Source of the DNA: Amoebidium appalachense
Lineage: Eukaryota > Ichthyosporea
Length of the DNA: 64,000 bases
Assembly (NCBI GenBank): GCA_963693365.1
Contig: CAVNZM010000013.1
Span: 2,170,001-2,234,000 of the forward strand
Direction of reading: 5' to 3'
Of the stretch, positions 12,116-23,936 are shown piece after piece. The first letter of the stretch is position 1. Each line of letters opens with the position of its first letter. The notes beneath the pieces were generated by a model. It saw only the letters and a program-made list of their open reading frames with translations. It did not search any database and was not told the origin of the DNA. Made by a program: the position numbers and the translations under genes.

Positions 12116-12179
12116 GCAACAGCATGGGTGGCTTTTTACCGTGCAAAATAACTTGTGTCCCCCTTTTCCCTATGGGAAT

Positions 12180-12295
12180 TAATGGCGCCCCCCTCCCCCC
12201 CCCTCCCCCCCCCCCCTCCCCCCTCCCCCACCCCCTCCCCAACAACCCCCCCCCCTCCCCCCTTCCCCCCTCCGCCCCTCCTCCCACCCATCTCC
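12180..12295 (+). repeat. C-rich polypyrimidine tract
   Basis: CCCCCTCCCC-type sequence immediately upstream of the first recognisable coding part of the Plavaka-like gene. It may serve as the polypyrimidine tract of an upstream intron. Confidence 0.7.
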
Positions 12296-12747
12296 TTGGG
12301 GGCCTTCCTTCAAACAAGCAGCCGTTTGTGGAGAAGGAAGCGAAGCTGGAACTACCCGACTTTGCACCTGTTACCTTCCAATGCCGTAGCATCAAGGGCT
12401 GCCTCGAGCGGATGTTGTTGAACCCCGCACTGTGTGGAAAGGAGGCAATCAATTTTGTGGCGCAACGTTTCCAGTTGACGACAGGGGCGGAGGGTGTACA
12501 GTCATCTTAGCAGCGGTGACTGGTGGTACACTCAAGAGGTTATGATACCCAAGGGGGGTACCCTGCTGGCCATTATCCTCTACTCTGACGCCACCAATCT
12601 GACAAGTTTTGGAACCACGAAGGCCTACCCAATTTACGTCACAATTGGAAACATCAGGAAAAACCTACGTGCGCAGGACTGGGCGAGGTATGTTTGTGTA
12701 TGCATGCCTTCGCTTATCTAGGGTTGGTATGGTGTGTGTGTGTGTTG

Positions 12748-12768
12748 GGGGGGGGGGGGGGGGGGGTA
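12748..12768 (+). repeat. Poly-G run in the first Plavaka intron
   Basis: A run of about 20 G directly after a short (GT)n tract, 60 nt downstream of the first donor. Confidence 0.85.
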
Positions 12769-13454
12769 AGGGTTTGTGGAGGGGTATGATGGGCTCAACC
12801 CCCCCCCCCATACACACACACGACATGTTACTATGCCAAACATATTGGCCATATACCGCGCTGACGTGGGCGATCTTATCGCGTGTATTGATAATACCTG
12901 TCGCGATCGTGCTCCTCAAACAACGCTGCCGCCATTTCGATTACGTTTATTTGTATTTTATTTTATCCCGTTTCACTCCCGGCGAGGCACTGCCTCAGGG
13001 GAGCTTACTGTCTTCCGCCTAGACACAGATCGTACTGTATAACACACTCATAAGTCAGGATTCTAATTGACCCCAACTGGCACTATTTTTAGTTACGCCT
13101 TATCCCACAGTTCTAGCCGCAGCAACGCTAGTGGGGAAGTGAGCACAGCTCACTTTAACAACACCAGCCGGGAGCGACCCGGGACACATACACAAACATA
13201 AAGACTTGAAAGGGGAAGACCCCATGCCCAGGACGCTGACCCGAACCGTGGCCGGTGACTCGGATTGGTCTCCCACTTGAACGTTGGGCTGGGATGCCCA
13301 AGCGGCGCGCCGTAGACGTCAGAGGGCCAATGCTGTTCATGACGCCATGTCTTGCGGCCGGATGATAACAAATTGGTGGTGCTGCTTGATGTGGTCTGGG
13401 GTGATGGCTTCTAGGGGGCGGCCAGACCGGTGGACCGTCGAGGCAGAAAAATCG

Positions 13455-13524
13455 GAAGTAAGCAGGATCGATCCTGCGACTTTGAGCTTGACATGCAGAG
13501 ATCTTACCATTGCACCAACCCGCC
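13455..13524 (-). tRNA. tRNA-like sequence (Asp-like, probably a pseudogene or SINE head)
   Basis: On the minus strand TGGTGCAATGG fits the pol III A box and, 32 nt later, GGATCGATCC fits the B box, the spacing of a tRNA. ATGTCAA sits where the anticodon loop would be, suggesting GTC (Asp). A T arm GCAGG/CCTGC forms, but the acceptor and anticodon stems pair poorly, so a functional tRNA is unlikely. Confidence 0.35.
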
Positions 13525-13800
13525 CCCCCCATTTCGATTACGTGCGATCCGTATTTCATAAACACTGATCACATATGCAATCAATTGTAACGTGTTCTAT
13601 TGGTCTATCGCCCTGCGTACATGTGACAAATTTTATTAGACAAAACATGGGAAAAGTGCCACTGGCCTCAGCAACGAACGGTTGCCATGGCTCGGCCCCA
13701 CAGAACTGGACAGACCAAAACACACCGTGCGTTTTTTTTGCCCCTATCAAACACGTGTTTTTTAGGCAACGTGTAGGCGCGAGAATGGTGTCTCTTACGT

Positions 13801-14340
13801 TTAATTGTATAGGTTGGCTACAGGAGAACTCATACACCACACTGTCCAAAACTCAGCAGCCTGAGTGTAATGGTCCACCAGGCCAACCTGGTTAGTGTAT
13901 AGACAGTTCTCGTAGTTGCCCAGCGTTGCAGACGTCGTTGGATTGTAGGAGCCAGTTACCAGGCAGGTATCGGCGCCACAGCCAGGGTCAGGTACAACAA
14001 ACTTGTTGTGCTGGCTGCCATAGAAAGGGTCCGCATGCGAAGGCTGGCGCGGGTAGGTAAAACCCATCCCTATAGCAAGCCGAACATGCACATTCCCATG
14101 GTAGAAAAGGTGGAGAAGCCTACGCAGGTGCTCTTGCTTCCAGCATGTTTTGGCATGCATGGTTTTGTCCATAACAATGAATACCTCTACCCCGGAAAGA
14201 ATCTTGTCAACCAATTCGCTTATGATGTCTGGTTCGTCAAGCGAGAACGCCGTCACCAGTATGCACGATTTTGCTTCTGTATAGCAAAGAGCCACGCATG
14301 CTTGCATTCCCCGCGAAAGTATGCCCTGGTTGTGGCTTGT
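13801..14340 (-). CDS. PLD-like (single HKD motif) nuclease/phospholipase domain protein
   Basis: Open frame with ATG at 14307-14305 (168 residues), open upstream to a stop at 14343-14341, so the N-terminus is uncertain; an acceptor-like CAG at about 14325 could mean an upstream exon. Residues H100, K102 and D107 (HNKFVVPD) form the HxKxxxxD motif, followed by GSYNPT and by NYEN, as in one-motif PLD enzymes (bacterial Nuc, mitochondrial PLD6/Zucchini), which dimerise to build the active site. The start matches the fold (AKSCILVTAFSLDEPDI, then VEVFIVMDKTMHAK), and a C-terminal AEFWTVW matches the family's last helix. No signal peptide or membrane anchor is visible in this piece. It lies inside the first intron of the Plavaka-like gene on the opposite strand. 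Substrate (nucleic acid or lipid) cannot be told from sequence. Confidence 0.65.
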   Translation of the reverse strand, partial: TSHNQGILSRGMQACVALCYTEAKSCILVTAFSLDEPDIISELVDKILSGVEVFIVMDKTMHAKTCWKQEHLRRLLHLFYHGNVHVRLAIGMGFTYPRQPSHADPFYGSQHNKFVVPDPGCGADTCLVTGSYNPTTSATLGNYENCLYTNQVGLVDHYTQAAEFWTVWCMSSPVANLYN

Positions 14341-15549
14341 TCAGGTGCATGGTCAGGAGGTTTTTGTGAGAAGTTGCTGCAATGCTTAAGTCTGTACAAC
14401 ATTCTTCTCGCGTGTGAATAGAGGCGCGTTGACGTTCCTTGATACCTGACTTGTGTTGTGTTGGTTGGCTAAACGTAAGGTGGTTATAACCAAGTTACTA
14501 TTTCAACAACAATGACTATGACTAACTGCATGGTCCAGGCTGATACAAAGGCCCCCATGATTACATGGACACTTCTGCAGGTGTCATCCATCATACACTG
14601 TGCCGCTCTGAGCACATTGGTTTATGGCATAGGGTTGGTATGATATACTGTTAGGCACGTGGCTGTCGTCAATATATTTCAATGAGATGCTCCATATTCG
14701 TCGTACATAAGGCCTTATGGTACCTTGCAACCTCAACAAACTACCCCCCTGTTATTGTGTTCACGGTGTGTCTTTGACAGATGGTTCGTGTGGTGCTTTT
14801 GGTAACCATGGCCTTGCTTCAGGTTGCCTGTGGCATACATTCCCGACCCCCAGCCGGGTGACGGTGCCACACCATCAGACGCAAAGTGGACAGAGGCCCG
14901 CCTGAAGCTTAAAATTTCCATAAGGTCCTAGACATTGCTGTGGGTGCACCTCTGCGTGCCTTGAATGTCGATAGTTTCTGGGGCTATTGTCCGGAAAGAA
15001 AATGGCGTGTGTTCTATCCTCGTGTTGTGTACTACATCACGGATTGGCCAGAGGGGCGCAAGCTATCATGTTGCAAGTGGGTCCCCCCACCCCCAACAGT
15101 ACGATTGAGCTACTGTTGATATGGGCAAAATACTTGCAATGGTGTTGTTGTTATGTTTGCATATTTTATGATAACGTTAACATACGTTCCTGCACTCAGA
15201 CATCTTTTACACTCTCTACATTTTAAACACAAAAAGTGCACCTTCAATTGTACTGTGCTTGCTTTTGATGCCATTCTCTGGTCATAATTCTCACATGTAA
15301 TCAACAGATTTGCTCATGCTTGCCGTGCTGCGTTCGGCGCCATAGACTACCCCCACCTGAACCTGAAGGCCCAGCTGAAAACCCCAAAGTTCCACGTCGG
15401 GGTGCATTATCACTGGAGCATACGTTTGTTCGGAGAGTTGGACACAGCCGAGGATGGAGAGCGTGGACAAAAGTTTTACTGCAAGATTCCATATCGCATG
15501 TCCAACAGGAATGCTACATACATCAAGCAGGTGCTTCCCCCCGCACCAC

Positions 15550-15830
<281 letters not shown>

Positions 15831-15839
15831 CATGTCCAC

Positions 15840-17525
15840 CTCTCTTTCAGCCTCTCTTTCTCTTTCTCTCACTCTCTCTCCCCATTCCGTTCGATGTGCA
15901 CAACACATGAACGATATATGCCTAATAACCACGTCATATCACGGGTACATTTATCATACTGTAATCACTGTGTCTTTGTTATTATGTTTGTATGACCGGG
16001 CTACTGCCGATGTAGGCAGTACACTGCTGATGTATATATCGTACTTCTTGCATATGTTTTTGCATTCCAATACACTCCTGATGCATTTATCGTACTCCAG
16101 GTATATGTTGGCAGTACCTTGGTCATAATCACATCATACACTCCTGTACCAAACTATCTCTTTCAGTGTCTCTCTCTCTTACTCTCTCCCTCTAGCTAAT
16201 TCTCTCTCCCTCTCTCTCTCTCTCCGTCTCCCCCCCCCCCCCCCCCCCCCCCCCCGTCTCTCTCACCCACTCTCCACTCCGAGTCGCTCCATACAATCCC
16301 ATGTTCATCGATCAGCATCTTTCTCTGTTCTGTCTCCCTCTCTCAGGATTGCTCTGCCAGAGAAGCATTGTGTAAGTTATCATAACCAACAAAGCTGACA
16401 CCAGCTGCACAGATGGTTATCAAGATCAGCCGCTGGGATGCAATGGATTTACACCGCCAGGTTCGTGACGCTGTTATTTCCATTCAGCAGAAGGGGGGCC
16501 GGGTAGAAGGCCCCTTTGTGCTGAACGACATGATGGAGGTCTTCGAAGACAGTGCAGCAGAGGAGGAGGGTGAGGACACGATTCATACCCAAACCGTGGT
16601 GGTGGATGAAAATGTACCATCAGCTGACGGGTCCATCCAGATGTCAGGTAGGACCCCCCCCCCCTCCCTGAGTGTGTGTATTCTCTCTCTGTATTTCTGT
16701 GCTCTCCTTCCCCCCCCCCCCCCTCCCCCCTCTCTCCCCCTCTCCCTCTCTCTCTCCCATTCACCCTCCTCCACACCCTCTCTCCCTATCCATCTGCCTC
16801 TCTCTCCCTCCCTCCCTTTGTTTAAAACCTCTCTCTCCCTCACTTTCAGCCTCTCTCTCACCCTCCCTCTCTCTCACTCTCTCCCCATCCCGTTCGATGT
16901 GCACAACACATTAACAATACATGCATTACATGCATATAACCACGTCTTATCACGGATACATTTGCCATACTGTCATCACTATGTCTTCATTATTTTGTGA
17001 GTATGGCAGGGCTATTGCCGACATGGCCAGTACACTTTGGATGCATTTATCATAATGCATGCATATGTTTGCAGTATATTGTTTGTAATCACAACATACA
17101 TTCCGGCACTCAACTCTCTCCCTCTCCCTCTGTCCCTCTCCTTAGCTCTCTCTCTCTCTGCCTTTCTATCCCTCCCCCTTTTGTTTAAAACCTCTCTCCC
17201 TTACTTTCAGCCTCTCTCTCTTTCTCTCCCTCTCTCTTTCACTCTCTCTCCCCATCCCGTTCAATGTGCACAACACATTTACAATACATGCATAATAATC
17301 ACGTCTTATCACGGATACATTTGCCATACTGTCATCACTGTGTCTGCGTTATTTTGTGAGTATGGCAGGGCTATTGCCGACATGGCCAGTACACTTTGGA
17401 TGCATTTATCATAATGCTTGCATATGTTTGCAGTATATTGTTTGTAATCACAACATACATTCCGGCACTCAACTTTCTCCCTCTCCCTCTGTCCCTCTCC
17501 TTATCTCTCACTCTGCCTCTCCCTC
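15840..17525 (+). repeat. Three-copy intronic repeat, ~360 bp
   Basis: A unit made of a CT-rich part, then CGTTCGATGTGCACAACACA, a part containing TTTGCCATACTGTCATCACT, and GCAGTATATTGTTTGTAATC occurs at about 15840-16150 (diverged), 16850-17120 and 17210-17480. The last two are close to identical. Exon 4 of the Plavaka-like gene lies between the first and second copies, so the repeat spans two introns. Confidence 0.75.
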
Positions 17526-17989
17526 TTTCTTTTTCTTGCTGTATTGCAAAGTTATCAGGGATCCCTCAGCTACTCACCTCTTGCTGTGCCATCAGGGCCT
17601 CAGAACCCCATCCACCTGGGTGAGCTGGATCGTTTCTTTGCTGCAAGCGATCTGGAATACGGCGAAGAGCCACGTGTGTACCACGATCTGGTCGAGAAAT
17701 ACCCCCACCTGAAGAAGCTGCCAATCCAACTTCAGCTCCACCTCAGTGGCATCTCCCCCCGTGTGAACCGGAATGCACGCCCCTATTTGTTCGTTATTTC
17801 GAGAGGGATGGTGTTGATGCACCAACTAGATGAGTGAGACTGAGGGATCCAGAGAGAAACCGTGGAAAACCTGAGTTTGATATCATCGATGTTGAGACTG
17901 TGCTGGGAACATTTCACTGCATCCCTCTGCAACGATCAGGAAATAATGGCCCACAGCACTATGTTGAGAACAAGTATGTCGATATGTAA

Positions 17990-18584
17990 CGTACCTGCTT
18001 GCCTATGCCACAGGCAAGGCATTCCCAAGAGTTCGATTCTGTATGTATGCACGTATTTTTCTTCTTCAAATCTGTATGTATGCTCGTTTTTTAATATAAG
18101 AATATTAATGGTGTGTTCTTGAAAAGGCATTACTAGTACAGGGGTAAACCTACGAATCTTGAGAGCCCTATAAATCGTGAGAAACTTATGATCCCATACT
18201 TGGTTATTTTCTTTTTTTGTGCGTTTTTTTCTCATTGGTTTTGTTTGAATATGGGCGGGGAAATGGGTGGGGCGGTTACTGGCACTCACGCCTGCAACGG
18301 CAAAAAAAAACCGCGCTTCTCCGATACCCAGAACGTGAAATGTGAGCTCTCATGAGCTGCGGGCCAAAACCCTTCGGACATGTTTTCTTTTCTACATAAT
18401 AAGCGGGCACAAACCACATTCTTTTCAACTAAATAAGTGTTTCTGAGTAGCTTGGGCCTTTGTTTGGGTGTAATTGTGTAGGGGTAGGTAGCTGGTGTGA
18501 GCATGTGATGCTCGGGGTAGCATTGGCCTTCATTACTGACCACAACACTAGCATAGTACAGCACTGTTGTACTGCGTGTCAGAA
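17990..18584. other. Spacer between two transposon remnants
   Basis: No coding region supported; AT-rich with short T tracts. It separates the Plavaka-like gene from the pogo/psq-like fragment. Confidence 0.4.
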
Positions 18585-18995
18585 AATGGCAAAGGCTCCT
18601 AATAAAAACAGGCCTATGCCTAAGCTTCGCAAAAAAGGGCCCACTCGCAGTGCACCTAGTGTAATAAAGCAGGGTTACAAGCACGGGCCCAAGTAAAATC
18701 CCATGTTCATGGAACAGGCAACTAGACAGCTAAAGAAGAGAACCTCAGTCAAGCAACGGGTTGCTGAAGTAGCTGCAACCACTGGCATTTCCGTTGCAAC
18801 CCTATACAGACACAAAAAAGACCCTGAGTATGGAAACAAGAAACCGGGCCCTAAGCCCATTCTAACAGCAGATGAGGAGATTGGCCTTGCTAGTGGGCTG
18901 GTGTTCCTGGCTGGGAGGGGGTTGGGGATTTCTTGTGCTGAAGTTCTCAGGTCTGCACGGGACATTGCTGAGGGTAACGGCAAAAAAATTCAATT
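18585..18995 (+). pseudogene. pogo/psq-like helix-turn-helix transposase, N-terminal part, interrupted
   Basis: Frame starts MAKAPNKNRPMPKLRKKG, hits an in-frame TAA at 18694-18696, and continues NPMFMEQATRQLKKRTS. It then shows VAATTGISVATLYRHKK, a helix-turn-helix of the psq/pogo type, followed by GPKPILTADEEIGLA, a linker typical of Tc1-mariner/pogo transposases, and a second helical DNA-binding region. At 18996 the coding sequence is cut by the B end of an SDR-1 element, so the DDE catalytic part is missing. The rest was not found at the far side of the retrotransposon cluster. The basic N-terminus (KLRKKGP) could be a nuclear signal. Confidence 0.55.
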
Positions 18996-19786
18996 CTTAT
19001 GCCAACGTCGTCTTTACCAGCCCTAGCAAGGGGATACATGAGCCGGTGCCTGTGGATCAATCTCACAAGCAGGCACAGGTGTGCTCCACAGGAGCAATGA
19101 AAAGAATGACAAATGTCATACAGAAACATGCTCAAAAAACGTAGCCTAGTGCCTAAATAGGCAAAGGGTGTGGTGGGTGGGCAAAAACTTAGCTAAAAAA
19201 TTTGGCCTAAAGAGACCTAAACGCGCTCAGTAGCGCCGCAACTGACCTCCCTGGGGCCGCGCGAGCTCATTATAGAGCGCGGCCCACATTTTTGCCTATG
19301 GAAATATGAAGAAATGATTTAGAACCTATCAAATCCATGAAATCTACCAAAATGGAATTTTTGCTGCACATCAACCAATGAAAAATTTTCACAAGTGGCT
19401 AAAACCCCTAGATCATAAAGACCAAATCGATTGCCGCCCATTTCGGACTAGATATAACTCAAACTCATCAATATATCCATATGGCATATCCCACAGAACA
19501 TAAAAACAGCTACAGCTCCCTAAATAAAAATGCTAGCAGCCTGAAACTTTGCACACACATCAAACACACCATGGCCTACAGCATTATACTACCACGAAGT
19601 TTCCAGCACGCTCGCAACACACAATTTCACTCCAACGGGGCTATCTAATTCTCCTGCAAAGAAAACACGTTTACAAACTTAATATTCTTATGCCAACGTC
19701 GTCTTTACCAGCCCCAGCAAGGGGATACATGAGCCGGTGCCTGTGGATCAATCTCACAAGCAGGCACAGGTGTGCTCCACCACTCC

Positions 19787-20802
19787 CTACCTGGCACGGG
19801 AAGGAACGAACCATGCCGTGGGTGACTGACGCAGCGCTGCAGCCCGGGCAAGGAGCGACGCAGGCACTCGAATAGAAAGAACAAGAGACTGGCCGGCCTG
19901 CACATACCGGCGGAGGGAGGCATGCGATCTCCATCGACCACGCAGAGCAATCGTCTCTACTGAAACACCCCTGACATAGTCTCTCGAGGCACCACCATGG
20001 CGAAGACTGTGAAGATGGAACCCATACTCGTTGAGGCCGAGGGAGTCATATGCCGCTTGGAACTTGGCACGCAGAACATCATACGAGAAAGGAAACAGCC
20101 GCGCAGAAGGGGGGCGCCACGGAACCAGAAAGACAAGATGGCCAACAGGGACGGATCGGTTATGGGGACAAACTGATTTGGACCGGTCTTGGTGTCGGCC
20201 AGGCGGATGCCGCCTGTACCGGGTGGCATGTCGTGGGGAACGGGGTCGTCGGGCAAAATAAGATCCGCACGGGTGAGCATAAGCAGCTCACTGACACGAA
20301 AATAACACTCAAATCCAAGCAAAACAGCAATACCAAACAAGGGGCCAATTTTGGAATACAAATGATGGCCAATGACGAGGACCAATGAAAACGGAAGCGG
20401 GGGCGTGGTCTTTGCTGGAACAAGCCGGTTCCAGCCCTGCAGGCTCCGTTGGGCGGCCTGCAGGTGTGGACCCAGGCGTGGCATGAAATGCTTGATGCCG
20501 GCAGCTGTGTTGACACAGCGCTGACGCTGGCCACGCGATGGATCAATGGCATAACACTCCTCAAAATACTCCACCAGGAGGTCGTCCAGTTCGGCGGGGG
20601 ACTTGGTGTCGGTACCAGGGGGCAACCAATCCAGGAACTCAACAACAGCATCCCGGTAGGCCTTGAGGGTTGGGGGCTTTATGGCCTGGTCAGCCAGAAA
20701 ACCGCGAGGGACCATCTGCAGGATTGTGGGCTGACGGCAGCCACACACAATACAAACGAATGTCGAGGGCAAGCGTGTAGGCAGCCACCTGGCGGCATAC
20801 AC
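19787..20802 (-). pseudogene. Tyrosine recombinase of SDR-1 copy 1, frameshifted
   Basis: Same protein as the intact recombinase at 33345-34361. It is colinear from MYAARWLPTRLPS to the substrate-binding region, but a G run in plus coordinates at about 20110-20115 has six bases where the intact copy has seven. The frame therefore changes just after FRGAP, and the HxxR, W and Tyr catalytic residues are in another frame. Otherwise closely similar to the intact copy. Confidence 0.85.
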
Positions 20803-23287
20803 GGTTCAGGTGTCGGGATGCTGAACGACCCTTAGTAACAGCCCCAAGCAGCGCCGTCGAATCAAGGCCCCAAAGGTAGCGGGAGCCCCGGGCAGCCGTA
20901 GACCGACCTAATCGACGAAGCCCCAGGAGCAAGGCTTCTCCCTCCAGAATGTTGATGTGGTCGGAGTGGCGCCAACGATGACTGATGTTGGTGGTCCACC
21001 GGCCACCAACAGCTGCCAGGATAGGTGCCGGGGGGGCGGACGGGCTTGGCTCGTGCACAGGACCAGACAGCTGGCTGTAGTGGCCACGCCGGTTGCAGTG
21101 AGGCAGCACTTTGCGGAGAAGCGTTGCTGGAAGCACCCGGGACACCACTGCACCACCCAACAAGGAAGCATCAGTGCAGAACATGGTGCTAGCAAACCCA
21201 GAACGCAAATCACAACGCATCAAAGGGGCCAAAGCACACATCGCCTGAAGCTCCCACACCACGGGCGGGGGAAGGGGCTGTTCCCGACCCCCCAGCTGCT
21301 CCACAAAACTGTAGACGGCACCCAGAACCGACAAAAGCGGCCGCTGCAGCAGTGCCGCCCACACCCAACCACCAAGCAACTGCTGCAAACGGAGCTGCGT
21401 GACGACACCACGACGCAACACGGCCTGGGTTTCCGCCACCAGACGGCACAAGGAAGCGCCAGACGGGCGCAATATCCCAGAGCGATGCATTTCCAGGCCT
21501 AGCAGCACCATAGAGGACGAGGAACCAGCAGCCACATCCTTCTTGACATTGGAGGGAAGACCAGCCGGGCCGGTGACGCCATGATACGATTCACGCTGAC
21601 GATTGATGGCGGTGGCATCTGTGCCGACCCAGCCACAGTCGTCCACATACAGGGCATGCTGCGTGGCCTCCACAGGCCGCGGCACTATCGCACAGAGGCG
21701 CTCAATGCGGGGCATGCCGGCTCGGTCAGCCAACTGCCCATGGACGTCTTGAGCCACAAGCACAGAATGCACCCAGCCCATGGGCACGGTCTTAAGGGCC
21801 GGGTACACAAGCCGGTCGGGCCCAGAAATGCCAACAGCCTCCGAAGACACAGGCGGCAAGCCGAAGTACCGCCACAGCCACTCGGGGGCAAGAAGACGAT
21901 GGAACTGGTTGTCCATGTCCGACTTGCCAAAATAGAGGCAATCCTCAGGCCCCAGCAACAGATCGGCAAAATCGGCAGGGTTGGGCAGGTGCACCTGGAG
22001 GGCAGGATGATCACGGGCAATGGTTCGTTTTTAAACGGGTTTTCTTTGAGGAACGGCCGCAGCCACGACGACGAAGTGACATGTGGAATTCGAACTGCCA
22101 GCTACTTTGCATTCCGATTGGTTAGTCTCTAGGTATGGCTTAGCCAATCACTTCTCTGTACGTAAATGTAAGTGCAATGATTGGTCCTGTTTAAGTGTAG
22201 CCATATTTGGTCTTTACATTCCCCTGTAGCCAATCGGATGTTGTGAGCCATATCCTGCGTGTATATAAACCGCTAGCCCGCAGATTCGTAGGCCTCTCAG
22301 TCGCTGGCACTGCTCCTGAGCAGAATGTGTCCTTAGTCTAGCAAGTTGGCAGGGCCTCCTGAGGCCCGTAAACGGTTGTTTTCTCTAGTTAAGTATTTTG
22401 TTTTTCCCGCCCACCCTCCCTTGAGTGACTGTGGTGATGGCCTGCCATCTAAAATGTGTCTCCTTGGAGAGCACATGTGTTTGTGTGTGCAGCCTAGGCA
22501 TCTACACACGACACTGCAAGTAATCTATCCCCTTGCTGGGGCGAGTAAAGAGTGACGGCACAAGAAAGAACAGGTTGCCACGGCGGCCGTCAAAAATGAC
22601 GCGGGCTCTGGTGTCTTTGGGGACCCCAAACAGCCCATTGATGGCCAGTGGTTTTTCCTTCGCCTCGAAAAAGTGCACCATGCCGCAGTCTTGAAGCCGA
22701 AGAAGCAGGGGACCGTATTCCCCACTGGGAACGTGATGCGCCGGTCGGATGCGGCGCAGCTCTGCAGGCGTCGGCGGAACAGGCTTGAGAAGGCCGCCGT
22801 CGCAGTTGGCCAAAAACGGCTGCAGCGTAGGAGACAAAAACTGCAACACGTCCACTGTGGCTCCAACCCCAGGGGGTGGCAAAGCGGCATTTGCCGCCGT
22901 GAGAGGTAGCCATCCTGTCAATACAGGGTAGGCCGCGGGGAACGCAGCCAAGACACTACTCGCAGGCTGAGCGTTGTAGACACCCGCGCGTATAGCATTG
23001 TAGCTGGCCCTAAGGACAAAGGTCCACAGGGCATGGTGGTAGTCAACCAACCGGGTCGGGAATGGGCAAGGGCCGCCTGCCCACAGCTCGTTGAGGGCAC
23101 CAAGACAACGGTTAGCCAAGGTAACCCCCTTCAGGCGGTGAGACAGGCGTTGCCGACGGCGTTGACTCCGTAGACGGGCTTGTCCAGAACGGTCCGGCAC
23201 AGGAATGGCCGGAACAGGAAACAAATCAGAGGCGGCAAAGACATGACGTGGCATAGCTGTGGAATCCTTAGAAAAATTAGGGGCCAT
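20690..23287 (-). pseudogene. RT/RNase H of SDR-1 copy 1, interrupted by SDR-2
   Basis: Begins MAPNFSKDSTAMPRHV at 23287 and ends ADGPSRFSG at 20690. The reading frame is intact on both sides of a 546-bp insertion (22021-22566 including one spacer) that falls just after the motif FDGRRGNLFF. The downstream part keeps KSDMDNQF, YVDD, TDAS, EGE, GLDST and NPADGPS. Removing the insertion would restore colinearity with the intact copy, so the break is recent relative to decay of the coding region. Confidence 0.85.
22021..22564 (+). mobile_element. SDR-2 solo A'-B' unit inserted in RT of SDR-1 copy 1
   Basis: Starts TGGTTCGTTTTTAAACG and ends GAGTGACGGCACAAG, the two outer ends of SDR-2. It is flanked by AA on each side (22019-22020 and 22565-22566) where the uninterrupted RT sequence has a single AA (GGGCAAAGAACAGG). 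It contains the SDR-2 promoter motifs but no body. It probably arose by recombination between A1' and A2' of a longer element, removing body and B1'. Confidence 0.85.
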
Positions 23288-23936
23288 ATTTAATCAAGGG
23301 CACGTGGCAGGAAGCCACAAGAAAATAATATACAGAACCGCGTTCCGAACCCCCAAAGGGCCGTTTAGGCCCTGTGCCCACCGGTCCCCGGAGGGGTCGA
23401 TGGACCGGCTCCGGATGGGCCACTGCCGGGACCGCGCCGAGCCCGGGTGACTTCGGCGAGGGTCTTGGCTTGACGAACAGCCCGGGTGGCCAAGGCAGGG
23501 CGCAGGGGCAGGCTGCGCGCAGGGAGCTCCTCAAACTGCTCTGCAACAGCCCAGTCCCCGTTGGACTGATCAGCAGTCTGCACAGCCAGCAGACGGCGCA
23601 CACCAACTTCCACAGCAGGTGACTCCTTGCGGGCCTTAGGGTCGGCGGCCAGCAGCAGATCCAGCATACGGGCAAGCGTCAGAGCCTCCCGTTTGTTGCG
23701 GTAGCTGACCCAATCCGCCGCGTGGACAGCCGCAGTGACCGAGGCCTGGTCAGCAAGGGTGCTCTTGAGGTAGGAAGGGGCCAGACGTTCTTTGACGCGC
23801 AGGTTGACTTTGGCACCGCTGGAGAGCAGATAACGGCTGGGGGTGGGTTTGGAACGGCCAGAGGAACGACGGCGGCGAGAGGAACGACCGTAGCCACTGC
23901 TGCTGGAATCAGAATCCTCACTCGACGATGGGGTGT

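Larger units (their letters stand above)
18998..23936 (-). mobile_element. SDR-1 copy 1: YR retrotransposon, decayed, holds an SDR-2 solo unit
   Basis: Reading from the left in plus coordinates: B2 (18998-19180), A2 (19181-19686), CT spacer, B1 (19689-19780), YR, RT/RNase H, and the C-terminal part of gag, ending at an inversion breakpoint near 23936. B1 repeats the outer part of B2, and A2 corresponds to the A1 blocks seen in complete copies. The RT ORF is split by an SDR-2 solo unit at 22021-22564. Gag here is only the 3' half. The left end interrupts a pogo-like transposase. Confidence 0.8.

Noticed and set aside
18585-18995. Reassigned stop codon (TAA as sense) in this genome
   Set aside because: Only decayed elements have internal TAA, while the intact gag ends with TAA and its frame after that stop encodes nothing conserved.
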